Source of the DNA: Hungatella sp.
GTDB taxonomy: Bacteria; Bacillota; Clostridia; Lachnospirales; Lachnospiraceae
DNA length: 45,770 nt
Direction of reading: 5' to 3'
Assembly (NCBI GenBank): GCA_022792815.1
Contig: JAAWBS010000017.1
Location: 1 to 45,770 of the forward strand
Under the pieces are notes generated by a model, which was not told where the DNA came from, searched no databases, and saw nothing but the letters and a program-made list of their open reading frames with translations. This document shows positions 1 through 8,427 of the stretch, piece by piece. How positions within the stretch are numbered: position 1 is the stretch's first letter; each line of letters begins with the position of its first letter. The position numbers and the translations under genes were made by a program.

Positions 1-1152
1 GCCGCCGTCTCCCGCATCGAAAAAGAATGAATATTCATCTTTCCCCACCTTGATCTTATGGTGCATATACCCGGTAGACTCATAGAGATCCCGAGCTTTC
101 CAGTCTATATTTTCCTTTTTGAAATCAGTAATATTCCATCTCCTATAATATTCTCCTATCTTGCCGTTGGTTGGGCTGCTTTTATATATCATTCCACTTG
201 TTGCCAAAAAATCCGCTGCATTGTAGAAAGGATAATCGTATGCAGCGTCATTGAACAATGGTATCTCTCCAGACACCCCTATCATTCCATTCAGATACCG
301 GTACGGTTCTTTCATCATCTCTGCAAAATCAGAGGCTTCTGAATCCTGGCAAATCGTCAAAATCACCAGGGCTTCAAAATACTGCTGCAAGGACTCTACA
401 TGATAGGAAATACTTCTTTCATAATGCCCTCCATCTGATAAAAACTGAGCTTTAAACTCTTTATCAAGTAATTTTTTCCCTGATTTATAGAATCCGGAAT
501 CTTTCAGAAATACCCCTGCTGCGAGCAAGGCCTTTCCTTCACTCAACAAATGATTCGCTGCCAAATGATATTCTAACGATACATTTAGCTCTCTTGCCTG
601 TTCATAGATCCAGCCGGCATATAATGAGATATCCTTGTTCTGCATTACACAATATTCACTGCAGAATCCAATCCAATTCATGATGCGCTCTGCAATGACA
701 TACGGATTCCATTTATCCCCGGAGATCACGGTTCCGTTCCTTTGATGCCAGTCATCAATGAATTCAAATCCCTTTTTAATATAAGCAGAATTGCCTGTAT
801 ATTTATAAGCATCTGATAAATCCAATAACCATCTAAATGAATTTATTTTAAAGCAGACAAGACGATACTCCTCCTGTGATAAATCCCAGTCTACCTGATT
901 ATCAAATTTTTTTATAAGATCAGAAACTGTATTAAATTGCAGTTTGCATATGTTGTCAGCACAAATTACAGATTCACTTCTATGAAGATCATTTCTGTAA
1001 TATAGGGAGAGCGGCTGTGGGATCATATTGCTCTTTCTATGTCTTACTTTTCTTTTTATCAATCTGTTTCTGGCAGTGTAGTATAACCTGTAGCGCCATT
1101 GTCTCAGAGTCATATAGCGAACAGTATTCACTACTTTCCAAATATCGGGCAT
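1..1152 (-). CDS. Heparinase II/III-like family protein, N-terminal part (runs off left edge)
   Basis: An open frame of 384 codons runs from an ATG at 1152 to the window edge without a stop. Its translation has heparinase II/III hallmarks: an all-helical N-terminal region with WNPYVIAERIMNW (around residue 160), then NHLLSEGKALLAAG and GGHYERSISYH, the conserved NH..E and GH.E.S..YH blocks of the alpha/alpha toroid, and the beginning of the beta domain ending in FFFDAGDGG. Family members are polysaccharide lyases or lyase-like proteins and are common in exopolysaccharide loci. The ATG overlaps the stop of the upstream glycosyltransferase (TGATG), indicating translational coupling. No signal peptide is apparent at the N-terminus, so a cytoplasmic or non-classical role is possible. 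The family call is firm; the substrate is unknown. Confidence 0.85.
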   Translation of the reverse strand, partial: MPDIWKVVNTVRYMTLRQWRYRLYYTARNRLIKRKVRHRKSNMIPQPLSLYYRNDLHRSESVICADNICKLQFNTVSDLIKKFDNQVDWDLSQEEYRLVCFKINSFRWLLDLSDAYKYTGNSAYIKKGFEFIDDWHQRNGTVISGDKWNPYVIAERIMNWIGFCSEYCVMQNKDISLYAGWIYEQARELNVSLEYHLAANHLLSEGKALLAAGVFLKDSGFYKSGKKLLDKEFKAQFLSDGGHYERSISYHVESLQQYFEALVILTICQDSEASDFAEMMKEPYRYLNGMIGVSGEIPLFNDAAYDYPFYNAADFLATSGMIYKSSPTNGKIGEYYRRWNITDFKKENIDWKARDLYESTGYMHHKIKVGKDEYSFFFDAGDGG

Positions 1153-2375
1153 CACTTTGACCTCACTGAATCCATTACATCGATATAACGTTTTGCCAGC
1201 GCTGTTCTCAAATAGTGTTCTTCTACCGCTTTTCTGCCATTCCTTCCCATTTGATTCACTTCATCTTTCCATCCATTGTCTGCAAAAAAGTTTTTTAACT
1301 TAACCAAATCCTCTTCTGTCGAGTCAGTAAGCACAATTCCCGCATGGTATTTCCTTATAATATCAGCTGCTTCCCCATCAGGACCAATAAACAATACCGC
1401 AATTCCTCTTCCCATAATCTGAAAAAGCTTTGACGGAATCGTATGCTTAAAGTTCTCGGATTTCCGCAATGTGATCACTGACATCTGGGTATGGCAATAG
1501 TAGGGTTCCAAATTTTCTGCTGACATTCCCGGAAGCAGATGTATAAAAAAGTTCTCACTTTTCTCAGACTGCTCTTCTGCCTCTTTTCTTTGTGCCCCTT
1601 CTCCGATAATGAGATATTCAAAATCATCTGTTAAATCAGCAATCACTTTCCCATACGCAAACGTATTTACAATGTCCTGAGAGATTCCTAATGTGCCAAA
1701 GTAACTCAACACAAATTTCTCTCTTGAATTCGGTACGTTTTTCAATGGTTTCACATCCACACCATTTGTAATCACTTCTATTTTTTCTTCCTGGACACCA
1801 TCTAAAATCAAACTTTTCTTGAATCCGTTTGTTACTACGACAATCTTTGATGCCTTTTTACATAGAAAAAGCTCTAACATTTTCATGCCTTTTACCGCCA
1901 AGCTGTCTTTTCTCTTTCCGGTTGCCTGCATTTGGACATATGTAATATCACGAATTTCGAAAATAAATGGTATCCGGTAAAAAAACGAATAAATTTGGGC
2001 CAGCAAAGCATTGAACACAACCCCGGAAGTTCCCAATACAACATCAAATTCTTTTCCTATTTTTCTTTTATTAAAAATAATATTAAAGAGCCCAAAAAAG
2101 AAATAGCTCAAAGCGTTTTCCAGTCTTTTTATCACAGATGTGTTTGGTACTGCCACTAATTTACTTCTGATTACATTTACACCATCTATGGACTCTTTAC
2201 TCATCAGTTTAGGAATATATCCTTCAAAAATTCTCCCTGACGGATAATTGGGATAACCTGTAAATACCGTAACATCATGTCCCATTTTGGACCAAATTTT
2301 AGAATGTTCTGTCGCGCGAAAAGAGGGGGCTATAGATTCTGGTGTATAAAATTGCGAAAAATACAATATTTTCAT
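1152..2375 (-). CDS. Glycosyltransferase family 4 (WbuB-like)
   Basis: The 407-residue protein starts MKILYFSQFYTPE and continues with the N-terminal Rossmann fold of GT4 enzymes (SIAPSFRATEHSKIWSKMGHDVTVFTGYPNYPSG). The C-terminal domain has VVTNGFKKSLILDGVQEEKIEVITNGVD, LSYFGTLG and IPSKLFQIMGRGIAVLF...GEAADIIRKYHAGIV, the nucleotide-sugar binding half of WbuB/WcaI-type transferases. These cytoplasmic enzymes add a sugar to a lipid-linked glycan during capsule or O-unit assembly. An upstream in-frame ATG at 2408 exists, but the start at 2375 is preferred because AAAGGA lies about 9 nt upstream and the protein then begins directly with the fold. It lies downstream of the recombinase-like gene and overlaps the heparinase-like gene by one base. 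Acceptor and donor cannot be deduced. Confidence 0.9.
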   Translation of the reverse strand: MKILYFSQFYTPESIAPSFRATEHSKIWSKMGHDVTVFTGYPNYPSGRIFEGYIPKLMSKESIDGVNVIRSKLVAVPNTSVIKRLENALSYFFFGLFNIIFNKRKIGKEFDVVLGTSGVVFNALLAQIYSFFYRIPFIFEIRDITYVQMQATGKRKDSLAVKGMKMLELFLCKKASKIVVVTNGFKKSLILDGVQEEKIEVITNGVDVKPLKNVPNSREKFVLSYFGTLGISQDIVNTFAYGKVIADLTDDFEYLIIGEGAQRKEAEEQSEKSENFFIHLLPGMSAENLEPYYCHTQMSVITLRKSENFKHTIPSKLFQIMGRGIAVLFIGPDGEAADIIRKYHAGIVLTDSTEEDLVKLKNFFADNGWKDEVNQMGRNGRKAVEEHYLRTALAKRYIDVMDSVRSK

Positions 2376-2433
2376 TGTCTTGATCCTTTCATCTGAAGCT
2401 TTCATCACATTTGTGATATAAGGATGTTCACAA

Positions 2434-3306
2434 CTACCCCCACCTCTCCATCACCAGCTCCCGGGCATATGCCTTCATAACCCCTTCTTTCAAGTCTCTG
2501 GGCGTAAACTCTTTCTCAATTCCTGCCAGCAGCCGATACTTATCAAAGATCTTCACCACCATCTCCATAGACAAGGGCCTTCCCAGCTTGGAAAGAAACA
2601 TGATATCCCGGTATTGCCCCTCCCGGCAGAAATGTTCCCTTTCCTCCAGCCACAACCCCATTTTCCGGCGCAGCTCTTTGGAATACAGGTAGATGCCGCT
2701 TTCTTCTTCCCGCTTTCTGCGGATCAGAAGGTTTCCTGTTTTTGAATCATAGTCTCCGGCCCGCATTCGAAGCAATTCGCTGATTTCAATCTTGTGACAG
2801 AAAAGCAGTTCCATCATCACCATGTCCCGCAGGCAGATTCTTCTGCGGAACTCACTGTCCAGGTTCTCATATTCCCGGTTCATCGCCGCAAATAAGGCAT
2901 CCGCATCTTTACGTGATAAAAGACCAGATTCTTTTTTCTTTCTGGGAACTCTCTTTCCTCTTACATATTTTAATGGAGGGCGATAACCGGAGATCACGCC
3001 TTTTCCTGACAGATAGGAGAGATAATAACTCAGTACCCGGTCCTTTCTGCATATAGTGGAATAACTTAATTTCCTCTCTACTCTCAAATAATCCAGATAA
3101 GCCTTGGTACATCTCTCCCATCCATCTGTCTTTGGTCCCTCTGCGCCTCTGTACCTGTTGTCTGTTTGGTCCAGCCAGATATAAAAATGTTCCAGATCCA
3201 GACGATATGCCTTTTCCGTCCGCCTATCCAGCCCCTGTCCGGTAACATGCTCACGGATAAAGCCTTCTATCAGGTTTTTGGAATCTGTTACAGCGTCTGT
3301 GGCCAA
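2434..3306 (-). CDS. Tyrosine-recombinase-like protein with degenerate catalytic residues
   Basis: The 290-residue protein has an N-terminal SAM-like core-binding region (about 10-110) and a C-terminal region resembling the XerC/D catalytic fold (RDMVMMELLFCHKIEISELLRMRAGDYD). Key residues appear altered: the first catalytic Arg (normally G-[LM]-R-[IV]-SEL) is Glu in KIEISELL, the HxLRH box reads TPRDLKEGV, and the protein ends before the usual HxxGH and Tyr nucleophile. Start is TTG with AGGAGG 8 nt upstream; no better in-frame ATG precedes the conserved region. It is the first gene after an inverted-repeat-bounded promoter and before glycan genes, a place where recombinase-like proteins are often found. 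It may be inactive, or it may act as a DNA-binding regulator; the sequence alone does not decide. Confidence 0.75.
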   Translation of the reverse strand: MATDAVTDSKNLIEGFIREHVTGQGLDRRTEKAYRLDLEHFYIWLDQTDNRYRGAEGPKTDGWERCTKAYLDYLRVERKLSYSTICRKDRVLSYYLSYLSGKGVISGYRPPLKYVRGKRVPRKKKESGLLSRKDADALFAAMNREYENLDSEFRRRICLRDMVMMELLFCHKIEISELLRMRAGDYDSKTGNLLIRRKREEESGIYLYSKELRRKMGLWLEEREHFCREGQYRDIMFLSKLGRPLSMEMVVKIFDKYRLLAGIEKEFTPRDLKEGVMKAYARELVMERWG

Positions 3307-3517
3307 TCCTATTACCTCCTGATATTAATAATTATTTAAAGTTATTTTCTCGAATCGATATTGTCAGTGAATTCTGTCATATCAATTTATCTGTTTATAT
3401 TCCGTTTTTATATATTATTTGAAGTTAATAGCCTATCAAATTACATGCCTAATCTGCTGTTTCGGACACCCTGTCCTCCCCTTCACGGCATGAATTTAAT
3501 GGATTGAACCAATAAGT

Positions 3518-3657
3518 ATAGGTTTTGGTTAACCTTCTTTTTTATTTAAACGTCTATAAGATTACTATGAATTTCACAAAAAGTCAATACAAATCTTTCT
3601 TTTTTCTCTGGCTTTTTTGGTTATCTTTCCCAATCCCGATTTTTAACCAAAACCTAT
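3518..3657. repeat. 140 bp segment bounded by 15 bp perfect inverted repeats (candidate invertible promoter)
   Basis: ATAGGTTTTGGTTAA at 3518-3532 is repeated as its exact reverse complement TTAACCAAAACCTAT at 3643-3657. The 110 bp between them is AT-rich, holds no credible gene and carries the minus-strand promoter candidate. A promoter between inverted repeats beside a recombinase-type gene and in front of a surface-glycan locus is the arrangement of known phase-variable capsule switches. The arms are too far apart for a simple terminator. Inversion itself is inferred, not seen. Confidence 0.6.
3559..3587 (-). promoter_or_regulatory. Candidate promoter of the polysaccharide locus, inside the inverted-repeat segment
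   Basis: On the minus strand TTGACT (3587-3582) is followed after exactly 17 bp by TAATCT (3564-3559). It points to the recombinase-like gene 250 bp downstream. The -35 is good and the -10 matches consensus at only three positions. It lies between the inverted repeats at 3518-3532 and 3643-3657, so inversion would turn it away from the locus. Confidence 0.5.
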
Positions 3658-3753
3658 GCCTTTCGGTACACCCTCTCTTTCTGAAATTTGAATTCAACTA
3701 TCTGTCGTCATGTATTAAGGTCAAACCATTTCGGTTTCCCTTCATTTCAGCCA

Positions 3754-3873
3754 CTACAACAAGAAATCCCCGGCACCGGATTGGCCGCCAAAGCTGCCAT
3801 CGCCCAAGTTCCAGGGACTGCCTCCGGGAGCATCCGGCTCATGATCATCTTTGCCTCGTACTATTGATTCCAT
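3754..3873 (-). CDS. Small Gly-rich ORF of unknown function (39 aa)
   Basis: The ATG at 3873 has a strong GGGAGG ribosome binding site 5 nt upstream and opens a 39-codon frame (MESIVRGKDDHEPDAPGG..., ending GQSGAGDFLL). It overlaps the stop of the gene fragment at 3861-3977 in an arrangement typical of coupled genes. The sequence is acidic then Gly-rich, with no recognised domain. It could be a genuine short protein left behind when the upstream gene was lost, or a translated relic. Confidence 0.35.
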   Translation of the reverse strand: MESIVRGKDDHEPDAPGGSPWNLGDGSFGGQSGAGDFLL

Positions 3874-3977
3874 GTCCGCCTCCCTTTTTGACAGTAATAC
3901 ATCACCTTGGCTCCCGCCCGGTAGTAATCTGCCGCCTCCAAGGTGTACACATATTTGCACGCTTCCCTGCTGCCTGA
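3861..3977 (-). pseudogene. C-terminal fragment of an unidentified protein
   Basis: The minus-strand frame reads a protein-like sequence (KYVYTLEAADYYRAGAKVMY..., ending RRTWNQ, stop TAG 3863-3861). Its upstream part is replaced abruptly at about 3978 by the antisense of an alpha/beta-hydrolase fragment, so this looks like the 3' end of a broken gene. The family is not recognised. Confidence 0.35.
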
Positions 3978-3984
3978 CAGCTCT

Positions 3985-4204
3985 CATCGATGTCCCCATG
4001 GTGTTTTTCGGGGCTGACGGAAAGGTGACTGCCAACGTCAAAGACGTAGTCGCCAAATGGTATCCAAAAGATGCCGTCAATGCTCCCTATAAAGAGAGCT
4101 ATACCTTTGAGCACGGCGGCCATGTGTTCTTCCACTGCCATGCCGAGGAATTCAACGAAAAACTGCTGCATTTTGTGGCTGCCGTAGATAATCGGAAATT
4201 CTGA
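3985..4204 (+). pseudogene. 3' fragment of an alpha/beta-hydrolase gene
   Basis: The plus-strand frame encodes about 73 residues typical of the C-terminal end of an alpha/beta-hydrolase: IDVPMVFFGADGKVTANVK (the strand before the catalytic acid), then TFEHGGHVFF with the catalytic-His GGH motif, and a final helix FNEKLLHFVAAV. The nucleophile elbow and N-terminal core are absent and the frame upstream is unrelated, so the gene is truncated. It is the opposite strand to, and abuts, the fragment ending at 3977, marking a recombination junction. Confidence 0.6.
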
Positions 4205-4268
4205 TTCCCGGGATTGACTGTCTGAGTCCATCGCCTGCGCTGCAGCAGCTGCCGGCCCCACAGGTATT

Positions 4269-4314
4269 CAAAAGGAGAAAGCCATCCCGGCTTGCACCGG
4301 GATAGCTTTCTCCT
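4269..4314 (-). terminator. Rho-independent terminator of the citrate operon
   Basis: AGGAGAAAGC-ATCCCGG (4273-4290) pairs with CCGGGAT-GCTTTCTCCT (4297-4314): an 18 bp stem with one mismatch and a 6 nt loop. On the minus strand it is followed by TTTT (4273-4270) and lies 48 bp after the transporter stop codon. Confidence 0.85.
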
Positions 4315-4361
4315 GAAACTTTCTCTATCTATTTGGCAGAAATCGGCTTTCCTTTGTCCCT

Positions 4362-5714
4362 TTAGAAGGGGATGATTCCCAGGATGACACCGACGATCAT
4401 ACAGATAAAGCTGAATCCCCACACCCACAAGAAGGAGTTCTTGATATGGTCCTTGATATCCACATCGGCCAGACCTACACCTAAGAGGGTAGCCGGCACC
4501 ATAGGGCTGATGAAGGTGGCACAGTTGCGGCAGATCACCATGGCGATGGCGATGGGAACTGCGGCGATTCCAAACCCTTCACCGATTCCGATCATAACCG
4601 GAAGCATACCGTAGAAGTAGCTGTCCGTGTCAAATGCCAGAGCCAACGGCACACTCAAGATCCCGATGACGATGGGCAGGTGACGTCCCAATACCGCCGG
4701 GAGTATGCTGCTGATTAAATTGGACATGCAGGTGATGACACTGGTCACATCATCTACATTCTTTACCAGCACACCCATGAGCACGGCTGCGCCCATCAGA
4801 GTGCTGCACATCATCAGGGCCGGACCTGCATGGCTGTTGATGATCTTTTTCTGCATCTTGGCCCCCGGATAGTTTACCAGGATAGCTGTGGCCACACCGA
4901 TCATAAACGGCACATAGCTGGGGAAGATATCCTTGATCAGCAGGGAGATGACACCCAGAGTCAAGAGGATGTTGAACAGGAACAGTTTGGGCCTGGCCAG
5001 TTCATTGACTGCCGCGGCTCCGCTTTCACTTAAGACTACTTCTCCCTCGATCTCAGCCAGCCTTCCCTTCAGGCCGGCCCCCCGCTTCTTCTCGATCATA
5101 CCGAAAATCACCGCTACTCCCAGGCTCATGATGATTCCCACGATCTGGATCGGCAGAATGGTCTGCCACAGAGAACCGGCCTCAATCCCCAGAACCGTGG
5201 CGGCCCGCATAGTAGGACCGGCCCATGGCATGAGGTTTAACACACCCATCGCCAGGACACTGATGGACAGCAGAGTGGTGGGCCGCATATGCATCTTCTT
5301 GTACACCGGAAGCATGGCCGGTATGACGATGCAGAAGGTGGAAGCACCGCCGCCGTCCAGATGGCCGATGAGGGCGATGACACAGGTCATGACACAGACC
5401 CCCACCACATTGTCTTTTACCAGCTTCATCAGTTTCCCGATGATCACATCAAACATACCCGCGTCTGTCATGATTCCGAAATAAAGTACGCTGAATACAA
5501 ACAGTGCCGCTGTGGGACCTGTACTTCCGAATCCCCCTTTGATCAGAGAACCGATGTTGTCCCAGGTGTAATATCCGCCGGCTACCAGTACAGACGCCAA
5601 AATCATCGGAAATACGATGAACGCGATGCTGGGCAGCGTCTTGCTCTTAAAAAGTGTTACCACGATGCCTGTGATACAGGCAAATCCCAAAATACCTACT
5701 ACCAACTCTGACAT
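4362..5714 (-). CDS. CitMHS-family citrate/metal-citrate:H+ symporter
   Basis: The 450-residue, very hydrophobic protein has about 12 membrane segments. It carries family-typical stretches such as TGPTAALFVFSVLYFGIMTD, IGHLDGGGASTFCIVIPAM and VLNLMPWAGPTMRAATVLG, and a C-terminal CRNCATFISPMVPATLLGVG. CitMHS proteins import citrate, often complexed with divalent metal, with protons. The start at 5714 is chosen because GGAGGG sits 7-8 nt upstream and the protein then begins at the first membrane helix. It is the last gene of the citD-citE-citF unit, 243 bp after citF, and is followed by a strong terminator. This supports uptake of the citrate-lyase substrate. Related tricarboxylates such as isocitrate cannot be excluded. 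Confidence 0.88.
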   Translation of the reverse strand: MSELVVGILGFACITGIVVTLFKSKTLPSIAFIVFPMILASVLVAGGYYTWDNIGSLIKGGFGSTGPTAALFVFSVLYFGIMTDAGMFDVIIGKLMKLVKDNVVGVCVMTCVIALIGHLDGGGASTFCIVIPAMLPVYKKMHMRPTTLLSISVLAMGVLNLMPWAGPTMRAATVLGIEAGSLWQTILPIQIVGIIMSLGVAVIFGMIEKKRGAGLKGRLAEIEGEVVLSESGAAAVNELARPKLFLFNILLTLGVISLLIKDIFPSYVPFMIGVATAILVNYPGAKMQKKIINSHAGPALMMCSTLMGAAVLMGVLVKNVDDVTSVITCMSNLISSILPAVLGRHLPIVIGILSVPLALAFDTDSYFYGMLPVMIGIGEGFGIAAVPIAIAMVICRNCATFISPMVPATLLGVGLADVDIKDHIKNSFLWVWGFSFICMIVGVILGIIPF

Positions 5715-5957
5715 AGTTATCCCTCCACATTGTATCACTTGTATCTTTTTTATGCCGCAGTCTGCCCATCTCCCATGATCCATGACAAAGTGTCTCCTGT
5801 GCTGACACCTTCCCTCTACTTCGGCCAGTTCCCTGTTCTGCCCAAAGTACACGACTTTCTCTCTCCGGATCCGTCATGGATTGTACATGTTCAATTTTTG
5901 CAGCTCTGTCTCGGCGTGGAACCGTGTACTGTCTCCCTCAGACAGGCCACTCCTCTC

Positions 5958-7523
5958 TCAGTCTTTAAATTCGTAGGGCTTGATCTCCCTCACCACATCC
6001 ATGATGGTGCCGTCCCGGCCCTCGATGATTCCTACCACCCGATCGCCAAACTGCACCGGGTCAGGCTCTCCTACGATGCTGTAAGCCATATCTCTCAGCT
6101 CCTCGATGGTGCGGATCGGAAGCTTGCTGTCCTTCATGCACTCCATCAGGTCCTGCCTCTTTGGATTGATGGCGATGCCGTAATCGGTGATGATCACATC
6201 CACGGTTTCTCCCGGTGTGGTCACGGTGGTCACATTGGTACAGACCGCCGGGATCCTTCCCTGAAGAAGGGGAGCGATGACGATAGTGCACTTTGCTCCT
6301 GCCGCCGTGTCCGGGTGGCCTCCCTGAGCCCCGGTGATGACCCCGTCAGAGCCCACCACCACATTGCAGTTAAAGTTAACATCCACCTCCAGCGCCGCCA
6401 GGATCACAAAATCCAGCTTATTTACATAGGCGCCCTTGTTAAATGGGTTGGCATACTCGGATGCGGAGATCTCGATGTGCCGGTCCGGATGCTTTTGGAT
6501 GGACTCCACGGCTCCCAAGTCAAAGTCCTGGGTATCCACCAGCACATCCACCAGCCCCCGCTCTAAGAGGCTGCACATGGGAGCGGTCAGTCCTCCCACG
6601 CCGAATCCCATATGGATTCCTCTCTTTTCCATCTCCTCTGCCAGAGAGATGGTGGAGGCGATGGAAGCGCCGCCCACACCGGTCTGATAGGAGAAACCGT
6701 CCTTAAAATAGGGCGTGTTGATGACAAACTGAGTACAGTAATCCGCCATCCGAAGTTTTCTCATATCCGTGGTAGGTTTGGCAGCACCGGTTGCAATCTT
6801 AGCCGGATTGCCGATCTCGTCGACCACCACCACGTAGTCCACATTGGTCATGGAGATGCTGGCCGGCACATTAGGAAACGGCACCAGCGTATCGGTGATG
6901 GCCACTACCTTATCCGCATACTGAGCATCTGCCATGGCGTAGGATAAGACGCCGCAGTTTGATTTGCCGCCGTTGGCCTTTAAGTTGCCGTACTCGTCTG
7001 CGGAGGGAGCGCCGATAAACGCGATATCGATATGTACCTCCCCGGACTCGATGGCGCGGACACGTCCTCCGTGAGAGCACATCACAGCCAGATTCTTTAA
7101 CTTGCCTGTGGAGATGGCCTCTCCGATCTTTCCTCTCACGCCTGAGGAACGGATGCTGGTGACTGTCCCGTCCTCGATCATGGGAACGATGGGATCATGG
7201 GCCTTTCCGAGAGACGTGGCGCAGATGGACAGATCCTTGATCCCCATCTTGTGGATCTCCTCCATGACCATATTGACCACATAGTCCCCCTCCCTGAAAT
7301 GATGGTGGAAGGAGACAGTCATGCCGTCCCGGATGCCGCATTTTGTCAAGACATCGCGGATGCTCTCCGCCAGCTTGCTTCTGCCCGGATCCACCATGGC
7401 GCGGATCTTGGCCGCTCCCCGGGTAAATTCATAATTGTCCTTCGCTTTTGCCCCCTGATACCCCTCTTTACCGGTGAGTTTCAGGATTTCCTCCGGAATT
7501 TCTCTTCCAACTGCATTGATCAT
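5958..7523 (-). CDS. citF: Citrate lyase alpha subunit (citrate CoA-transferase)
   Basis: The 521-residue protein matches the length and layout of CitF. It begins MINAVGREIPEEIL and has the CoA-transferase-like SFHHHFREGDYVVNMVMEEI block and GAPSADEYGNLKANGG. The alpha subunit transfers the acyl carrier protein onto citrate, forming citryl-ACP. The ATG at 7523 is preceded by GAGGGGGA and lies one base after the citE stop (TGAGATG), so it is coupled to citE. The protein ends with REIKPYEFKD. No truncation or frameshift is seen. Confidence 0.95.
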   Translation of the reverse strand: MINAVGREIPEEILKLTGKEGYQGAKAKDNYEFTRGAAKIRAMVDPGRSKLAESIRDVLTKCGIRDGMTVSFHHHFREGDYVVNMVMEEIHKMGIKDLSICATSLGKAHDPIVPMIEDGTVTSIRSSGVRGKIGEAISTGKLKNLAVMCSHGGRVRAIESGEVHIDIAFIGAPSADEYGNLKANGGKSNCGVLSYAMADAQYADKVVAITDTLVPFPNVPASISMTNVDYVVVVDEIGNPAKIATGAAKPTTDMRKLRMADYCTQFVINTPYFKDGFSYQTGVGGASIASTISLAEEMEKRGIHMGFGVGGLTAPMCSLLERGLVDVLVDTQDFDLGAVESIQKHPDRHIEISASEYANPFNKGAYVNKLDFVILAALEVDVNFNCNVVVGSDGVITGAQGGHPDTAAGAKCTIVIAPLLQGRIPAVCTNVTTVTTPGETVDVIITDYGIAINPKRQDLMECMKDSKLPIRTIEELRDMAYSIVGEPDPVQFGDRVVGIIEGRDGTIMDVVREIKPYEFKD

Positions 7524-7524
7524 C

Positions 7525-8427
7525 TCACAAATCCCCCTCATATACGCCTGATGCCTTGGCCAGGTCAATGGTTCTCTTTGCTCCGTCATAAAATGCGATG
7601 TCAATCATCTTGCCGTCCACGGTGAAGACGCCGATGCCCTGAGCCTTCTTCTCATCGATCTCCCGAACCACCTTCTCCGCGAAGATGATCTCCTTTTGAG
7701 TCGGCGTGAAGATCTTATGGACGATGTCGATCTGTCTGGGGTTGACAAGGGATTTCCCGTCAAAGCCCATCATCTTGATCATCTTCACTTCTTCTTCAAA
7801 CACATCCATGGCATCCAGATTGGTAAATACCGTGTCCCAGCACTGTACTCCCGCTGCTCTGGCCGCGATGATCATCTGCTGTCTTGCCCCCTGCAGCTCC
7901 ACCCCGGTTCCGGTGATCACGGTCTGCAGATCTTTGGTATAGTCCCCGCCGCTTAAGGCGATTCCGATGAGGCGGTCGGAGGACTCACACACCTCCAGTG
8001 CGTGGAGAACCCCTCTGCAGGACTCCAGTGCTGCCATAAGGAGTGTGGAACCTTCTTGTCTCCCGAACTCTCTCTCCGCAGCCAGCACATGCTCCTCCAC
8101 CATATGTACGTCCTTGGCAGACTCTGTCTTTGCGATCCTTATGGTGTCGGCTCCGCCGGCCACGCAGACACGGATATCCTCTTTCCAGTGGGGGGTGTCC
8201 AGCCCATTGATCCTGACCACCCGCTCCACACCCCGATAGTCGATCTCCTGCAGAGCGTGATAGAGGGAATATCTGGCCGCATCCTTCTGATTCTCAGCCA
8301 CCGCATCCTCCAGATCCAGCATGATGGAATCCGGCCGGTAGATGTAAGGATCCTTGATCAGCCCCGGTTTCTGGCAGTTTAAAAACATCATGGAACGTCT
8401 CAGTCTCTTCTTATTCGGGTGGCTCAT
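7525..8427 (-). CDS. citE: Citrate lyase beta subunit (citryl-ACP lyase)
   Basis: The 300-residue TIM-barrel protein has family motifs RRSMMFLN (near 10), LDLEDAV (37-43), RINGLD (72-77), AALESCRGV with the metal-ligand Glu at about 134, and LSGGDYTKDL with the second acidic ligand near 162. CitE cleaves citryl-ACP into oxaloacetate and acetyl-ACP. The start at 8427 overlaps the citD stop (ATGA), as usual in cit operons; upstream in-frame starts lie inside citD. The next gene, citF, starts one base after its stop. HpcH/HpaI aldolases and malyl-CoA lyases are relatives, but the flanking citD and citF settle the identity. Confidence 0.95.
   Translation of the reverse strand: MSHPNKKRLRRSMMFLNCQKPGLIKDPYIYRPDSIMLDLEDAVAENQKDAARYSLYHALQEIDYRGVERVVRINGLDTPHWKEDIRVCVAGGADTIRIAKTESAKDVHMVEEHVLAAEREFGRQEGSTLLMAALESCRGVLHALEVCESSDRLIGIALSGGDYTKDLQTVITGTGVELQGARQQMIIAARAAGVQCWDTVFTNLDAMDVFEEEVKMIKMMGFDGKSLVNPRQIDIVHKIFTPTQKEIIFAEKVVREIDEKKAQGIGVFTVDGKMIDIAFYDGAKRTIDLAKASGVYEGDL

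Noticed and set aside
2909..3121. Second open frame inside the recombinase-like gene
   Set aside because: It is out of frame with the gene and has no start signals.
3754..4080. 108-codon minus-strand open frame across the fragment junction
   Set aside because: It crosses from antisense of the hydrolase fragment into the small Gly-rich ORF; only the last 39 codons have their own start signals.
5715..5957. Possible separate promoter or small gene between citF and the transporter
   Set aside because: Only a short CTGTCT/AGACAG dyad and no convincing -35/-10 pair or frame were found.
5730..6566. 278-codon plus-strand open frame over citF
   Set aside because: It is antisense to citF and rich in His, Asp and Pro, typical of a shadow frame in GC-rich coding DNA.
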